64,000 bases of DNA, from assembly GCF_005869225.1 (NCBI RefSeq), contig NZ_SWFP01000015.1, positions 1 to 64,000 of the forward strand. Direction: 5' to 3'. How positions within the stretch are numbered: the first letter of the stretch is position 1; every line of letters starts with the position of its first letter. Positions 26,423 through 34,904 of this stretch are shown in pieces. The notes beneath the pieces were generated by a model that was given only the letters and a program-made list of their open reading frames with translations, searched no databases and had not been told where the DNA came from. The stretch is from Dyadobacter bucti. GTDB taxonomy: Bacteria > Bacteroidota > Bacteroidia > Cytophagales > Spirosomataceae. A program made the translations under genes and the position numbers.

Positions 26423-26893
26423 TTATCCTCCCACCTTGGTAAATGAGAGTGATCCCAGTTTCCAACCTTCTTTTTGCTGCACATACACTTCCGTCACTTC
26501 AAACTCGTTGGTGACTTCGCGGCCGCCAACGACCGCTAACAGTGTAATCCTGTTTAAAAGGATAGCCGTTGATCCAATGATGTTAACAGATACTTTATGG
26601 ATATCTGCCTTTTTGTAATGAATACCCCCGGACTTGATGATATTGACTTCCTGCTGTTTGCCCCATGATCCTCCCATGTGAACAAAGACAGCCTTTTCAT
26701 CAAAGAGCGCCGCAAGCGAGTCTGCATTCTTGTCTGCCATCCATTGCCATTTCGTTTTAGAAAGTGCAATGATTTTCTGCTCGGCGCTATTTTCAGCTTG
26801 CGCGAATGCTACCTGAGATCCTAGGATCAAGCCCGCTGCAAGCATCAGGCAGGTAAAATTTCTGGCGATTGTTCTATCTACGTTTGATTTCAT
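26423..26893 (-). CDS. DUF4440 / NTF2-like protein, copy 2
   Basis: 156 residues with a signal peptide (MLAAGLILGSQVAFAQA). The NTF2-like body (SKTKWQWMADKNADSLAALFDEKAVFVHMGGSWGK... EVTEVYVQQKEGWKL) is closely related to the next gene upstream, so the pair arose by tandem duplication. Such cone-shaped folds often bind small molecules or act as isomerases; no catalytic pair is evident here. Confidence 0.88.
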   Translation of the reverse strand: MKSNVDRTIARNFTCLMLAAGLILGSQVAFAQAENSAEQKIIALSKTKWQWMADKNADSLAALFDEKAVFVHMGGSWGKQQEVNIIKSGGIHYKKADIHKVSVNIIGSTAILLNRITLLAVVGGREVTNEFEVTEVYVQQKEGWKLGSLSFTKVGG

Positions 26894-26905
26894 TGTATCC
26901 CAGGT

Positions 26906-27397
26906 TTAATGTTTAATGACATGCGTATCGCGCACGCTGCTGAATGTAAGCGCCAACAGTTTCCAGTCACTGGCCTGTTTTGTATAAACCTCTGTAACAG
27001 TAAACTCTGTATTGGCTTCATTGCCCCTTACCATCGCTGAAAGCATAATCCGGCTCCAAATGATTGCCGTGTTACCCACAATCTCGACAGCAACATCTTT
27101 GACGTCTGCGTTTTTATACCAGATGCTTCCGGTCTTGATGATTTCCAGCTCTTCGTCTTTTTTCCAGGTGCCGCTCATATGGACAAATTTTGCTTTGTCA
27201 TCAAAGAGCTTGGCCAGCTCGTCCACGTTCTTGTCAGCCATCCATTGCCACTTCTTTTTTGAAAGGTCAATGATATGCTGCTCCTGCCCAGCTGCGCCTT
27301 GTGCCAGTGATGATTGAGTACCTGCCAGCACGGAGCATAGCGCTAAAAACGTAGATGCCAAAATAGATTTGAAAAATGATTGAGAATGCAATTGCAT
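26906..27397 (-). CDS. DUF4440 / NTF2-like protein, copy 1
   Basis: 163 residues with an export signal (STFLALCSVLAGTQSSLAQG). The mature part aligns along its length with the neighbour at 26423-26893: 'SKKKWQWMADKNVDELAKLFDDKAKFVHMSGTW' and 'TEFTVTEVYTKQASDWKL'. 12 bp separate the two genes. The divergence between copies suggests they are not redundant. It is the first gene of this run after the aldo/keto reductase at 27450, with a 52-bp gap. Confidence 0.88.
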   Translation of the reverse strand: MQLHSQSFFKSILASTFLALCSVLAGTQSSLAQGAAGQEQHIIDLSKKKWQWMADKNVDELAKLFDDKAKFVHMSGTWKKDEELEIIKTGSIWYKNADVKDVAVEIVGNTAIIWSRIMLSAMVRGNEANTEFTVTEVYTKQASDWKLLALTFSSVRDTHVIKH

Positions 27398-27449
27398 GAG
27401 TAATAAGTTGATTTAGAGGTTAAATATTAATTTCTCGGCCTCGTGTAGG

Positions 27450-28304
27450 CTATTTGTCGTCGAGCTTTCTTTCACCTAGCCATTTCGCCATATTGGGATC
27501 ACGGTGATCAAAGAAGCTACTCGCATTGGTATCAAGAGATTTGATCGCGTCCATATCTTGCGCGCTCAGCTGGAAATCAAAAATGCTCAGGTTCTCTGCC
27601 ATTCTTTCTTTACGGACTGATTTGGGAATTGCAATCACCCCCCGCTGCGTGAGCCAACGGACGACTACCTGCGCGATTGTTTTGTTATATTTTTGACCAA
27701 TCGAGGCTAAGAGCTCATTTTGAAACAAGCCGTTTTTACCTTCTGCGAATGGCCCCCAGGACTGGATCTGCACATTGTTTTCTTCCAGGAACTGTTGTGT
27801 CTGGATCTGCTGGTGAAAAGGGTGCGTTTCAATCTGGTTGACTGCCGGCACTATTTCGTTATGGATGATCAGGTCAATGAGCCTGTCAGGTTGGAAGTTA
27901 CTTACACCAATTGCCCTGATTTTACCCTCCTTATATAGTTCCTGCATTGCACTCCACGCTCCATACACATCGCCGAATGGCTGGTGGATCAAATACAAGT
28001 CCAGGTAGTCCAGCTGTAACTTTTTCAGCGATACTTCAAATGCCTTTTTGGTATCCTGGTATCCGTTGGATTGTATCCAGAGCTTTGTAGTGATAAAGAG
28101 CTCTTCCCTGGCAAGGCCACTTTTCTTTATTGCATTCCCTACGGCTTCTTCGTTCTGGTAGGCCGCTGCCGTATCAATCAGGCGGTAACCTGTATCGATC
28201 GCGTCCAATACACTTCTCTCACATTCTGCCAGGTCCGGCACTTGAAAAACCCCGAACCCCAGAATTGGCATTTCTACGCCGTTATTTAATTTTACTGTTT
28301 CCAT
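27450..28304 (-). CDS. Aldo/keto reductase (AKR5-like, 2,5-diketo-gluconate-reductase type)
   Basis: 284 residues. Tetrad: Asp44, Tyr49 (LIDTAAAYQNE), Lys74 (TTKLWI), His107 (DLYLIHQPFG). The NADPH-binding ending IPKSVRKERMAENLSIFDFQL is typical of this AKR class. A candidate AraC operator lies 51 bp upstream of its start (28355-28392), so it may head the long cargo transcript down to 19238. Confidence 0.93.
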   Translation of the reverse strand: METVKLNNGVEMPILGFGVFQVPDLAECERSVLDAIDTGYRLIDTAAAYQNEEAVGNAIKKSGLAREELFITTKLWIQSNGYQDTKKAFEVSLKKLQLDYLDLYLIHQPFGDVYGAWSAMQELYKEGKIRAIGVSNFQPDRLIDLIIHNEIVPAVNQIETHPFHQQIQTQQFLEENNVQIQSWGPFAEGKNGLFQNELLASIGQKYNKTIAQVVVRWLTQRGVIAIPKSVRKERMAENLSIFDFQLSAQDMDAIKSLDTNASSFFDHRDPNMAKWLGERKLDDK

Positions 28305-28354
28305 AGTGGTCTTTGTTTTGATGATGCAAAGTTCCGCCTTTCCAGGGGCATGTT

Positions 28355-28392
28355 TGGTATATAGATTCCCGTTTTCTCTACCAATATTCCCG
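28355..28392 (-). promoter_or_regulatory. Candidate AraC-family operator, copy 1
   Basis: 38 bp that match 30118-30155 at 34 positions. Shared core: TGGTATA, then AGATTCCCG, TCTACCAATATTCC. Lies 51 bp upstream of the aldo/keto reductase start on the same strand orientation as copy 2. No other copy was noticed in the window. Confidence 0.65.
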
Positions 28393-28446
28393 GTAGAAGA
28401 TTGGGTCAGACCCAGTCAGGAAAGCTATGCCAGAACCGCTTTCAGT

Positions 28447-30057
28447 CTATTTCTCCGCAGCCTTCTGCATCACATCTAGCCGTGCTTTTTTAGGGTCGGG
28501 CCCGCCCATAGCTGAGCCGTCAGAGCGGAACTCGATGATTTCGTTTTTCCCTGGATAATAAACCGGCCACTTTGGTAAGCCCTTACCATTCGGGTCTGAT
28601 GTCTTGGCAAAATTGGCCCAATACGTGTTCATCATCGTAGCAACCTGTTTGTCTGTTGGTGCAATTGTAGCTCCGTTGCGCTCCATCAGATTGTCAAAAA
28701 CATAAGCGATTTCGGAAGCATGCGATGCACCAAAACGCATCCGCTGTTGCATAGCAGCTGCAACATAGGAGAAAAGATAAACGTAGGCTTTGTCACCTTT
28801 GGCTGTGACCGCACTTGCAGTAAACCGGGCTGGCTCTGCCCAAACTTTATCGGTGTTGACCATCGAAAGCATTTGAGCGAAGTCTGTTTTACCATCCGGA
28901 TCATAGGCAGCAGTCATTTCCTTACGTACAGGTTCAAATTGTGCGAGCAATTCGTCCTTTGACCTTGCATTCACAAAGCCAGCCGGTACTTCTGCACTAT
29001 TCGAACCAATGATGATTGGAACACGGATCTGCCTGCCTGCCTTATATGCCTGCTCGAATGTCTCTACAACCAATTTGCCGTCCAGGATCGGCCCGGCGTA
29101 AATCAGCGCCCCGCCCTGGCCATTGCTTTCTTGTCCATTATCGACAATATCTTCTACAGAAAGTGAGCGCAGTTTGTCCAAGGCTGCTGCATCCTTACCC
29201 TGGATACCATGTTTAGCAGCAAAGTTTACACCTATTGTCTCAGCGGAAACAGGGTAGTATTTATCGGCGTTTTCTTTACTGATCGGCCTGCTTGATAAAA
29301 CGCCGTCACGGCCGCCGCCCGACTCGATAATTGCCTTTTGAAAAAGGCCTTTCGCAGATGGAATGGTCAGCAGTGAATGCACTGAAACCCCACCCGCAGA
29401 CTCGCCGAAAATCGTCACATTCTTTGGATCACCACCAAATGCGGCAATATTCTGCTGCACCCATTTAAGCGCCGCGATCTGATCCATATAGGCATAACTT
29501 CCTTTGGGCTCATTGGGATGCTCAGCGCTTAATGCAGGGAACGCAAAATGTCCGAGCCGACCAAGGCGATAATTGAAATTCACCAGAATGACGCCTTGTT
29601 TGGCAAACTGAGTGCCGAAAGTTTCAGGATAGGAACTCCCACCGCCCACAAACCCGCCTCCGTAAATCCATACCATGACAGGTAGTTTGGCTCCCAGCTT
29701 GGCTGCACTAGGCTTCCATATATTTAGAAACAGACAATCCTCCGATGTATTTTCCCGGATCTTGCCCGCCTGGCGCGGCCAACCAGCCTGCGCACAATCT
29801 GCGCAAAATTTGGTTGCATCCTTTACCCCTTGCCACGCCGGGAATGGCTGCGGGGGCCGCCACCGGAATTCTCCAACCGGTGCTGCCGCATAGGGTATTC
29901 CTTTAAAGACATCAGCGTCTGCTTCTGTGAGTCCCCGCAAAGTTCCAGCGCTTGTCTGCACCGTAGGACTTGCGCTGGCATCCGTGTTGGGTGATGTTTG
30001 CTGGGCCTGCAAACCAAAACTTAAAATGAAAGTTAAACCTGTAAGTATGTTTCTCAT
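28447..30057 (-). CDS. Carboxylesterase (type B), exported
   Basis: 536 residues from the ATG at 30057, where a signal peptide starts (NILTGLTFILSFGLQAQQ); the longer frame upstream crosses the promoter region. The nucleophile elbow FGESAGG has Ser ~220; the oxyanion region is WIYGGGFVGGGSSYPETF; EDCLFLNIWKP is the type B signature. It hydrolyses carboxylic esters, substrate unknown. It is divergent from the AraC regulator, with operator copy 2 between them. Confidence 0.92.
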   Translation of the reverse strand: MRNILTGLTFILSFGLQAQQTSPNTDASASPTVQTSAGTLRGLTEADADVFKGIPYAAAPVGEFRWRPPQPFPAWQGVKDATKFCADCAQAGWPRQAGKIRENTSEDCLFLNIWKPSAAKLGAKLPVMVWIYGGGFVGGGSSYPETFGTQFAKQGVILVNFNYRLGRLGHFAFPALSAEHPNEPKGSYAYMDQIAALKWVQQNIAAFGGDPKNVTIFGESAGGVSVHSLLTIPSAKGLFQKAIIESGGGRDGVLSSRPISKENADKYYPVSAETIGVNFAAKHGIQGKDAAALDKLRSLSVEDIVDNGQESNGQGGALIYAGPILDGKLVVETFEQAYKAGRQIRVPIIIGSNSAEVPAGFVNARSKDELLAQFEPVRKEMTAAYDPDGKTDFAQMLSMVNTDKVWAEPARFTASAVTAKGDKAYVYLFSYVAAAMQQRMRFGASHASEIAYVFDNLMERNGATIAPTDKQVATMMNTYWANFAKTSDPNGKGLPKWPVYYPGKNEIIEFRSDGSAMGGPDPKKARLDVMQKAAEK

Positions 30058-30117
30058 TTTTTGGATATTTCCGCAGTTTAATTGGATTGTAAATTTCGGC
30101 TTTGCTTTCAGAGCAAA

Positions 30118-30155
30118 TGGTATACAGATTCCCGATTTGTCTACCAATATTCCTG
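30118..30155 (-). promoter_or_regulatory. Candidate AraC-family operator, copy 2
   Basis: 38 bp matching 28355-28392 at 34 positions, in the 166-bp gap between the divergent carboxylesterase and AraC genes. Inside it a direct repeat about 20 bp apart can be seen (CAGATTCCCGATTTG and CAATATTCCTGATTTG), as is usual for AraC-type sites. Confidence 0.65.
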
Positions 30156-30223
30156 ATTTGACTTTCCAGGTTTTCAACCGGGTAATGAATTGGGTAACTT
30201 TGGGCATATAAAATTCTCAGACT

Positions 30224-31129
30224 ATGGAAGACATCATTCGTTTCGAAACTGTAAATCAATACAATGCATTTAACCAACAGGAAACACTGCACCCGCTGGT
30301 AACTGTGATTGATTTGTCAACCGCAAGTCCCAGAAAGAAGACCAGCCAATACATGGGCTGCTACGGGATTTTCTTAAAGGATGTCGTCTGCGGCGATCTT
30401 CGTTACGGGAAAGAATATTATGATTATCAGGAGGGCACGCTTGTCTTCATGTCTCCTGGACAGGTTTTCACTGTCGAAAATGACGGGGAGCTTTATCAAC
30501 CCAAAGGCCACGCGCTCGTCTTTCATCCTGATCTGCTTTTAGGTATTCCGCTCAATGGGAAGATGCATGAATTTTCGTTTTTCGGTTATCAGGTCAATGA
30601 AGCGCTGCATTTGTCCCAGCGTGAAAGGCAGATTGTGATGGATTGTTTTGGCAAGATCAAGTATGAGCTAGAACACGCTATTGACAAGCACAGCAGAAAA
30701 CTCATTGTCGCTAACCTTGAATTGTTCCTGGACTATTGCACACGCTTTTACGACAGGCAGTTTATTACGCGCGATAACATACACAGGGGAATCCTGGCAA
30801 AATTTGAGACCCTTTTGAGCAGTTATTTTAGCTCAGAGAAACCTCAGACCATTGGCTTGCCGTCTGTCTCGTATTGCGCCGAAGAGCTCAACCTGTCAGC
30901 AAAATACTTTGGTGACCTGGTTAAGAAAGAAACCGGCCAGACTGCCCAGGAATACATTCAAATGAAGGTGATTGAAGCCGCCAAGGAAAGGATATTTAGT
31001 AGCGACAAAACCGTTAACGAGATCGCCTTTGAATTGGGCTTTAAATATCCCCAGCATTTTAGCCGCCTGTTCAAACAGCGGATCGGGCAAACCCCAAATG
31101 AATACAGGATTTTAAGCAATCTCAATTAA
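30224..31129 (+). CDS. AraC-family transcriptional regulator
   Basis: 301 residues. The N-terminal ~180 residues form a cupin-like sensing domain (DYQEGTLVFMSPGQVFTVENDGE). The C-terminal double helix-turn-helix is complete: SVSYCAEELNLSAKYFGDLVKKETGQTAQEYIQ, then KTVNEIAFELGFKYPQHFSRLFKQRIGQTPNEYR. It is divergent from the cargo operon and followed closely by a cupin gene. Probably controls the carboxylesterase and aldo/keto reductase transcripts through the paired 38-bp sites; inducer unknown. Confidence 0.92.
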   Translation: MEDIIRFETVNQYNAFNQQETLHPLVTVIDLSTASPRKKTSQYMGCYGIFLKDVVCGDLRYGKEYYDYQEGTLVFMSPGQVFTVENDGELYQPKGHALVFHPDLLLGIPLNGKMHEFSFFGYQVNEALHLSQRERQIVMDCFGKIKYELEHAIDKHSRKLIVANLELFLDYCTRFYDRQFITRDNIHRGILAKFETLLSSYFSSEKPQTIGLPSVSYCAEELNLSAKYFGDLVKKETGQTAQEYIQMKVIEAAKERIFSSDKTVNEIAFELGFKYPQHFSRLFKQRIGQTPNEYRILSNLN

Positions 31130-31145
31130 TCTAAAACCCCGCGAA

Positions 31146-31637
31146 ATGCAGCCATCAAAAGGACTAATCCGTTTGCTATTAGCATTCCTGCTGACGCTTA
31201 CGCATATCTTTGTAAGTGCCCAGGTAAAAGATGCCGGGTCGCCAAGCACGTCGATTTTCCCAAAAGGACAGCTGGCTCCAGCTAGCAATTTCACTGGAAA
31301 AGCATGGGTTCACCCATTGATCCAAGCTGATAGTGCTTTCAATATTCCAGTGTCTTCTGTGACCTTTGAGCCAGGTGCCAGGACATACTGGCATTCACAT
31401 GGAGGTGGCCAGGGAATTATCGCTATCGATGGTGTTGGCTATTATCAGGAAAAAGGCAAGCCCATCCAAGTCCTTCGAAAAGGTGATGCAGTGAAATGCC
31501 CGCCCGAAACGCCGCATTGGCACGGTGCTTCTCCCGAAACCAGCTTTGTTCAAATGGCAGTGACACCTAATCATGCTAACGGAAGGGTCAAGTGGCTACA
31601 GCCGGTAACGGCTGCTGAATATTCTAATACAAAGTAA
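31146..31637 (+). CDS. Exported cupin-domain protein
   Basis: 163 residues with a signal peptide (LLLAFLLTLTHIFVSAQ). The cupin metal-site pattern is visible: YWHSHGGGQGIIAIDG (two His, then Glu/Gln position taken by Gln) and CPPETPHWHGASPE (third His). It belongs to the small cupins that accompany carboxymuconolactone-decarboxylase-like proteins in Bacteroidota. It starts 14 bp after the AraC stop, so it is likely co-transcribed. Confidence 0.88.
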   Translation: MQPSKGLIRLLLAFLLTLTHIFVSAQVKDAGSPSTSIFPKGQLAPASNFTGKAWVHPLIQADSAFNIPVSSVTFEPGARTYWHSHGGGQGIIAIDGVGYYQEKGKPIQVLRKGDAVKCPPETPHWHGASPETSFVQMAVTPNHANGRVKWLQPVTAAEYSNTK

Positions 31638-31695
31638 TTTGAATTTGAAGCAAATAATGGCGCAGTTAAGCCTTCCCTCTGGATTAGAGTGAAAG

Positions 31696-32286
31696 TTAAA
31701 GTTTATGTTCACTTCTAAGTCTTTTTAGTTGTTTTTGCGCCTCCTCAGCCTCCTCTCGTCGCCTACTGAAAACTTCTTCTGCTTCCTTTACGGTTAGCTC
31801 ATGTGCCTCACGCTTCTGCGTTTCAAGCTCTGCCCGGTCAGGGTCTTTGTAATAAATACTATCAACTCTCGCCGTAAGTGCCGGGCTGAGCTGCCTGGCA
31901 ATCCGGAATTTGAGATCAGTTTCTTTCAGCCTGCTGCTTTCGTTGTAATTGCTAATAGCCACTGCGATGCTTATGGCCGTTGAGAGCAGCAAGGCTGCTG
32001 CCGAGATAATGAAGCCTTTCGAACGAAGGTCGAAATGATGGTGGTGCCTTACTTGTGATTCCTTCGGGGTAGTCACAAGTGCTTGCTTTATTTGGGAAAA
32101 GGTCTCCCAATGTTGAGCTGACGAATGATGTTCTAAATACTTTTTTAGCTCCATCAGCGTATCTCCAAGCGTCTTGTTTTGAAATTCAGTCGCCGTTTGG
32201 ATCAGGCCCTCAATAGATGCACTTTTCCTAATCACAAGCGAAAGCACTTCTTCAATGGATTCGAGTTGTTCTTCTATCTTTTTCAT
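31696..32286 (-). CDS. Hypothetical membrane coiled-coil protein of the mobilisation module
   Basis: 196 residues: a helical N-terminus, a His-rich patch (RHHHHFD, ~80-86), one transmembrane segment (~92-110), and a long charged coiled coil to the end (ETQKREAHELTVKEAEEVFSRRREEAEEAQKQL in outline). It overlaps the relaxase stop by 4 bases, so it is translationally coupled. Similar accessory proteins follow relaxases in Bacteroidota mobilisable elements; function unknown. Confidence 0.75.
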   Translation of the reverse strand: MKKIEEQLESIEEVLSLVIRKSASIEGLIQTATEFQNKTLGDTLMELKKYLEHHSSAQHWETFSQIKQALVTTPKESQVRHHHHFDLRSKGFIISAAALLLSTAISIAVAISNYNESSRLKETDLKFRIARQLSPALTARVDSIYYKDPDRAELETQKREAHELTVKEAEEVFSRRREEAEEAQKQLKRLRSEHKL

Positions 32287-33218
32287 AAGCTTTGTCCTAA
32301 GTATTTTTTACGTTTTTTCCTTTTTGATGGATTCGGATTCTGTTGTTCAAATTGCGGGACAGGTCGGAGCAAGTCATCCAGTATTTTATCGTCTGTGCTT
32401 TGCAGGGAGATAGGAGCGGGCCGAGATCTTTCTTGCAGCCGGTCGGGCAGATATTCCGGCTGCATCCGAAATGGCTGCGACATCGCCAGTTCCTGGTTGT
32501 GCCGGATCAACGCATCTAGCCTGCCAAAGCTTAAACTCCGATCTATCTTTGATCCTTTGAATTGCAGATCGCCTTTGGCAAAGCTGACACCTTGGATCTC
32601 ACTAGTGCCAGATTTATACTTGAAAATGGTCTCGATGCCTTGCCTTTCCAACCTGGCGCGCAGTTCATTCCAGCTTGCAGCGGTTGCGCTTGCTGATTTG
32701 ATAGCATCATACAATTCATATCTGATTTTGTCTGCACCTTTACGCTGCTGCCGGTTGACCTGCTGTTTTTCCTTACCCCAATGATATCCGTATCTGAGCG
32801 TGATCTCTTTGCAGACCTTGTGGTTCCTATCTTTCTGAAACCGGTCTGAGATGGTCTTCCCTTCGTTATTCACCCGGTTGTAGATGATATGTAGATGCGG
32901 ATGGTTTTTGTCCTGGTGCTCCACAATAATAAACTGCGTGCTCATTATCTTCATCTTTTCCATGTACTCCAAAGCACGCTGCTTCATAATGTCAGGCGAT
33001 AGTCTAGCGGCATCTTCCTTGCTCCAGCTCAGCGAGATATGCCCGACAGCTTTTGTCAAGTCCGGATTGACTTTCCTTTGCATGTTGAAATCCTGGATCA
33101 TAGCTTGGACTTCACCTGTTCTTACACCTTCGGCCATTAACAGAGTGGCCTCCTGCTTTTCTATCACATACCGGACTACACCATCGAAATTGCTTCCAAT
33201 CTTTACCTTACCGATCAT
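32283..33218 (-). CDS. Relaxase / mobilisation nuclease
   Basis: 311 residues. The N-terminal relaxase domain has the metal-binding His motif HQDKNHPHLHIIYNRV (HxH), preceded by GHISLSWSKEDA and followed by RYGYHWGKEK. The likely catalytic Tyr lies in the first 20 residues (VVRYVIEK). It nicks at the origin of transfer and leads the strand to the recipient. It starts 11 bp inside the MobC gene, a coupled pair. Confidence 0.9.
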   Translation of the reverse strand: MIGKVKIGSNFDGVVRYVIEKQEATLLMAEGVRTGEVQAMIQDFNMQRKVNPDLTKAVGHISLSWSKEDAARLSPDIMKQRALEYMEKMKIMSTQFIIVEHQDKNHPHLHIIYNRVNNEGKTISDRFQKDRNHKVCKEITLRYGYHWGKEKQQVNRQQRKGADKIRYELYDAIKSASATAASWNELRARLERQGIETIFKYKSGTSEIQGVSFAKGDLQFKGSKIDRSLSFGRLDALIRHNQELAMSQPFRMQPEYLPDRLQERSRPAPISLQSTDDKILDDLLRPVPQFEQQNPNPSKRKKRKKYLGQSL

Positions 33219-33597
33219 CGATACTAAGCTGTTTTAAGGTCAGATCGATTTCTAAAAGCAGCTCCTTGCAACATTGCCTAATGAATGTCAAACCTTCCTT
33301 ATGGGCAAGGTGCGTAAGCTGGTTCAGGTTGTTAGCCATACCGGTTAGTGTCCGCAGATGCCTGAGGTCATCGGGTTTGAGCCTGGCGATTACTTTTGCT
33401 TTCTTAGCAGCTTGTCTGAACCAGGCGCTTGGTTTCATGCCTGCATCCCTGGCTTTTTCTTCAATCAGAAAACGCTCCGTCTCGGTCAGCCTAACCATAA
33501 GCTGGCTCTGCCGCTTTACTTTTTTAGGTGGCCTGCCGCCTTTGGGATTGTAGGGCTTTGGGTCTTTGATTTCTGTCTTTTCCATCTCACATTCCAT
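33208..33597 (-). CDS. MobC-like relaxosome accessory protein
   Basis: 129 residues from the ATG at 33597; the frame is open further upstream but becomes low-complexity. The body has a ribbon-helix-helix-like start (GRPPKKVKRQSQLMVRLTETERFLIEEKARDAGMKPSAWFRQAA) and the MobC ending (LRTLTGMANNLNQLTHLAHKEGL). It should bind near the transfer origin and help the relaxase that overlaps it. Confidence 0.85.
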   Translation of the reverse strand: MECEMEKTEIKDPKPYNPKGGRPPKKVKRQSQLMVRLTETERFLIEEKARDAGMKPSAWFRQAAKKAKVIARLKPDDLRHLRTLTGMANNLNQLTHLAHKEGLTFIRQCCKELLLEIDLTLKQLSIDDR

Positions 33598-33667
33598 TAT
33601 CTGTATTAACCCTTTTGCGACCAACGGGAGTAAAAGGCAAGTTTCCAGTCGCGCGGAAGCGGGACGG

Positions 33668-33686
33668 GTTTTTGCGAAGCGAAAAC
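33668..33686. promoter_or_regulatory. Candidate transfer-origin hairpin
   Basis: Stem GTTTTTGC/GCGAAAAC with loop GAA, in the gap upstream of MobC where transfer origins of such modules usually lie. No nick consensus is recognised; weak evidence. Confidence 0.25.
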
Positions 33687-33709
33687 ACAAACTTGCTCTC
33701 TGATGACTT

Positions 33710-34639
33710 TTACAAATGCAGCCCGCCAGACTTTTTGAAAGTCTGCTGCTCTTTGATCTGTTTTTCGTGCGATTTGCTTGACATTAGAAGCTCGTTGAGA
33801 TCCTTGTGGTTTCGATAAATGCCCGAGGCGTCCACGCAGTTTAGTCCTGCATCCTGATATTTTCCAAATAGCTTTTTTCCCGCTTCGTCCCGGTCTGGAT
33901 AGATGAAAACGGTCCGGTAATCTTTGAGAATTTCCAGGCTCCGGTCTGCCAGACTGACGGAATTGAGCACGAGAAAATAGCTTTGGACCGGCGTGTGTTT
34001 TCGCAGTGTTAAAAGAGAAAGGAAATCCATGAAGCCTTCCAATACACACACTGACTTGTGCCCGCTATTGATATGGGTAATGTCCTTTGGGGATGATGAG
34101 CCCTTGAAGTGCTGGCTTCTGAGCTCATAACCTCCTGAGCGGTTTTCGAAGCCGGCGGCATAGTAGCTCTTGTCTCCAACCTGGTAGTAAACCTCCTTGC
34201 AGTAAGGCCCGGCAATCGAAAGGTCAATGCCGCGCTTTTGCAAGTATTGGCTGATAGCAACGTTACTTCCCAAATCCTTTGTAGCAGTTATCTGGATCGC
34301 CGTTTGGATAGTGTCAGGGGTAACGCTACTCTGTATATGCGCAGCCCTTGCAGCGAACAGTTGCGGGTGAAACAAAAAATGTTCAGACCCAAGTTTTTGC
34401 AGCAATGCTTTTGTATCGCATTGGAAAAGCTGGCGGCCCAAGTCGATGATATCGCCTCCCTGGCCGCTGCCGTGGTCATAGTAAAGATTCAATTTTGCAT
34501 TGACCTTGAATGATGGCGTCTTCTCGTCGCGTAAAGGCGAAAGGTACCAATAGTCCTGGCCGCGGACGTGTTGCGGATGGATGTTGCAGTTTTGCAGGAG
34601 TTCGACAATGGAAATCTCCCTGGCTTGTTCACAAGTCAT
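33710..34639 (-). CDS. Small primase-like protein with Toprim domain
   Basis: 309 residues from the ATG at 34639 (MTCEQAREISIVELLQ). The N-terminus resembles the CHC2 zinc-finger domain (YWYLSPLRDEKTPSFKVNAKLNLYYDHGSGQGGDIIDL) but lacks the Cys/His ligands. The Toprim part follows: SVCVLEGFMDFLSLL (acidic Glu), VLNSVSLADRSLEIL, and the DxD-type FIYPDRDEAGKK. Such proteins serve replication of mobilisable elements and plasmids in Bacteroidota. Confidence 0.88.
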   Translation of the reverse strand: MTCEQAREISIVELLQNCNIHPQHVRGQDYWYLSPLRDEKTPSFKVNAKLNLYYDHGSGQGGDIIDLGRQLFQCDTKALLQKLGSEHFLFHPQLFAARAAHIQSSVTPDTIQTAIQITATKDLGSNVAISQYLQKRGIDLSIAGPYCKEVYYQVGDKSYYAAGFENRSGGYELRSQHFKGSSSPKDITHINSGHKSVCVLEGFMDFLSLLTLRKHTPVQSYFLVLNSVSLADRSLEILKDYRTVFIYPDRDEAGKKLFGKYQDAGLNCVDASGIYRNHKDLNELLMSSKSHEKQIKEQQTFKKSGGLHL

Positions 34640-34904
34640 AGTGATCGTTTTGATGTTGAATGAATGCATCTCAAAAACCGCGGTTTCTACGGGGTTAATG
34701 CACCTTGTTTTTGATGATCTGATGAAAATTGTATTTAAGCAATTGAAAACAAGTAGGTTATGGCTCATCAGGACTTCATCATTTTCATCAACTTTTTGTC
34801 CTTTCAACCGCAAACCTTCATAGTATTTTCATTTTGATGAAGCTCTGATGAACATTTGATGAATGATAGTGTATTCACAACCAGTTACTTATGTTCTATT
34901 TTCA
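34640..34904. repeat. Intergenic cluster of TGATGA/TCATCA repeats
   Basis: About nine GATGA or TCATC words in roughly 200 bp, several as TTTGATGAA or CTGATGAA. Lies between the primase and ATPase genes and may be iterons of a replication origin or binding sites for a regulator. Confidence 0.4.
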
